A DNA stretch of 64,000 nucleotides, from the NCBI RefSeq assembly GCF_022878925.1, contig NZ_CP084628.1:806001-870000 (forward strand). Reading direction: 5' to 3'. Origin of the DNA: Caballeronia sp. TF1N1. Lineage in GTDB: Bacteria > Pseudomonadota > Gammaproteobacteria > Burkholderiales > Burkholderiaceae. This document shows positions 63,501 through 64,000 of the stretch, one piece after another (positions within the stretch are counted from its first letter, which is position 1; the number at the start of each line of letters is the position of its first letter). Under the pieces are notes generated by a model, which saw only the letters and a program-made list of their open reading frames with translations, had not been told where the DNA came from and searched no databases. Position numbers and translations under genes: made by a program.

Positions 63501-63698
63501 CTCGTTCTGGACTGGATCGAAAGCGGTGTGCGCATCACGCCCGAGGACAAGAAAATCGGCTTCGGCCGGCAACTCATCGAAAAAGCGCTTCGTTTCACGC
63601 TACACGCTCGCACCGAGCTGGACTTCAACTGGGATGGGGTTTCGTGTCATATCGAGATCCCGCTGCGACCAGCGCATATGCACGGCAGCAGTCCCTAG
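60558..63698 (+). CDS. CheB-CheR-PAS-HWE histidine kinase hybrid
   Basis: 1046 residues from ATG 60558. Order: CheB methylesterase (about 5-190), with the triad S15 (GASAGG), H42 (THLSPD) and D134 (GGDSDG); CheR methyltransferase (about 205-480), with the SAM site VWVPGCATGEEVYSIAML and DLVSCRNLLIYF; a PAS-like part (about 510-640); a coiled coil (about 650-725, rich in SSNEEL repeats); a PAS domain (about 735-845); and an HWE kinase. The last has H856 in LQHRTRNLL, N-box HELATNALKYG and the W-x-E motif LDWIESG. Such hybrids couple methyl turnover to signalling. The partner receiver lies 11 bases downstream. Confidence 0.92.
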   Translation: MTPATDFPIVGVGASAGGVEALEGFFRGMPEKPGLACVIITHLSPDRISLLPEIVSRFTPMQVHAIAEGEPIEIDSVYLLPRDAIVSVSNRTLHVQSLDKPRRERKPIDHFLSTLALDIGELSAGVILSGGDSDGTLGIKAIKERGGLTLAQVADGFGPHHPDMPNSAIATGLVDFAVAVDQMGAKLASFAAGAFRLDSVVEEPEVEAAAKAFDEAREAIYGILRDNVGHDFSGYKVKTFSRRVQRRMQVRAMATPESYVARLAADPQEVTALFRDLLINVTSFFRDEHAFESLATLVLPKLFEGRTAEDVVRVWVPGCATGEEVYSIAMLMSEQIAGVEKAPRIQIFATDIDDGALTVARAARYPLALLDNVSQERRDRFFVPDGSSFVVAKEVRELCIFSPHSVIRDPPFSRIDLVSCRNLLIYFGIEVQNQVIPTFHYALRPDGFLFLGPSENVSQFDELFVPLDKKHRLFKRRADVVSQVRLPLAVSALTIGHLSALTPSRPPLGGAALRLAVDGHMIDRFTPPHVLVTRDGDVVYYSGRTGKYLEAAPGMPTRQLFAMARKGLGLDLRSVFREAVDSGRTIAREGVVVEGEDGRVQVINLTIEPLVQQAPGERMYLVVFQDQGPVLTREEALARAEAMHDGTAEQIEKELRDTRERLQSMIEEYETALEELKSSNEELVSVNEELQSSNEELEASKEELVSLNEELHTVNLELNGKIDALDRSNSDLQNLFESTSVATVFLDRQFSIRSFTPAMADIFHIRPVDRGRPISELVSRLDLPGLEEGIREVFRSQETREQQVSSKDGLNHFLVRLAPYLNGDRKIDGVVIAFVDITGMVHAEGRQDVLIAELQHRTRNLLSVIQSIAQQTLSGDEALDTFTSRLAALGRLQGLIGEANGHLINLGDIVRLEFEALGVGSSDRVSVSGPVVPLGFRNVQTIALVLHELATNALKYGALKHQGARLVVSWIVEKRESGPEWLVLDWIESGVRITPEDKKIGFGRQLIEKALRFTLHARTELDFNWDGVSCHIEIPLRPAHMHGSSP

Positions 63699-63709
63699 GG
63701 GGTCCGAAA

Positions 63710-64000
63710 ATGGCAGTAGTCGGGACACCGCTCGAAGGTTTGAGCATCTTGGTCGTGGAAGACGATTACCTGGTGGCGCTCGCGCTGTCCGCGTTGCTCG
63801 AAATTGCAGGGGCAATCGTCGTCGGGCCGGTGGCGTGGGCGCAGGACGCGCTGGCGCTTCTAGACGACGAGCATTACATCGACGTTGCCATTCTCGACAT
63901 CGACCTCAACGGCGAGAAGTCATACGCCGTAGCGGATGAACTGACGTTGCGTGAGATCCGCTTCATCTTTGCAACCGGGTACGGTGTCGATTCGATCGAT
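63710..64000 (+). CDS. Response regulator receiver protein (3' partial)
   Basis: First 97 residues, cut by the window end. ATG 63710 follows a GGGGG-rich site. Receiver features: acidic pair D18-D19 (LVVEDDY), phosphoacceptor D63 (AILDIDLNG), and T89 in IFATGYG. It is 11 bases after the kinase gene and is the likely phosphate acceptor of its HWE domain, as small single-domain receivers usually are in such pairs. Whether an output domain follows cannot be seen. Confidence 0.88.
   Translation, partial: MAVVGTPLEGLSILVVEDDYLVALALSALLEIAGAIVVGPVAWAQDALALLDDEHYIDVAILDIDLNGEKSYAVADELTLREIRFIFATGYGVDSID

Overview
The window is GC-rich, almost gap-free bacterial DNA with short intergenic spaces and many ATGA overlaps. 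The gene families point to a Burkholderiaceae genome of the Caballeronia/Paraburkholderia type: a complete cepacian (bce) exopolysaccharide locus, a DUF4148 exported protein, a Nit1C-type cluster and many LysR regulators. This assignment is inferred from gene content; no rRNA or tRNA gene is seen.

Layout. 1-3488 is the 3' part of a Nit1C-type operon (AIR-synthase-like protein, glycosyltransferase, nitrogen-starvation small protein, flavoprotein), a cluster linked in other bacteria to cyanide/nitrile nitrogen use. 3508-8568 is mixed: a small exported protein divergent from a TetR-AraC regulator pair, a DUF2000 protein, a YcgR-type c-di-GMP flagellar brake, small membrane/exported proteins and a MarC-type protein. 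8626-11182 is a sugar-acid module: an IlvD/Edd dehydratase with the cysteine ligands of L-arabinonate dehydratase, coupled to an RraA-like aldolase, behind a LacI-type palindrome. 11186-14780 holds NudC, a small unknown protein, a receiver-only response regulator, a GST and a DUF899 protein.

14860-44468 is the exopolysaccharide region. Two divergent acyltransferases and a transposase-domain fusion gene lead into bceA (minus) and bceB-C-D-E-F-G-H-I-J-K (plus). Then come bceN-bceM (minus; GDP-rhamnose synthesis), a secreted beta-propeller protein, bceQ-bceR (plus), bceS (minus), a 50-residue membrane peptide and bceT. Together these supply GDP-mannose, GDP-rhamnose, UDP-glucose and UDP-glucuronate, start the lipid-linked repeat, extend it, flip it (BceQ), polymerise it (BceI), control and export it (BceD/E/F) and acylate it. 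The two halves, bce-I and bce-II, are contiguous here.

44625-55509 holds an RlpA-like protein, a squalene/phytoene synthase, a LysR-hydrolase divergent pair, class I FBP aldolase, a type II NADH dehydrogenase, a DUF4148 protein, a LysR-mmsA divergent pair and a nitronate monooxygenase. 55569-60159 is a sulfur-scavenging operon: an AtsK/TauD-type dioxygenase, a binding protein, two permeases and an ATPase. 60409-64000 holds a small ParD-like ORF coupled to a CheB-CheR-PAS-HWE kinase hybrid and a receiver protein cut by the window end.

The most interesting items are the secreted propeller protein in the bce locus, the transposase-domain fusion, the ParD-like fragment coupled to the chemotaxis-type kinase, the structured leader before the dioxygenase, and a hairpin seen at two unrelated intergenic sites.
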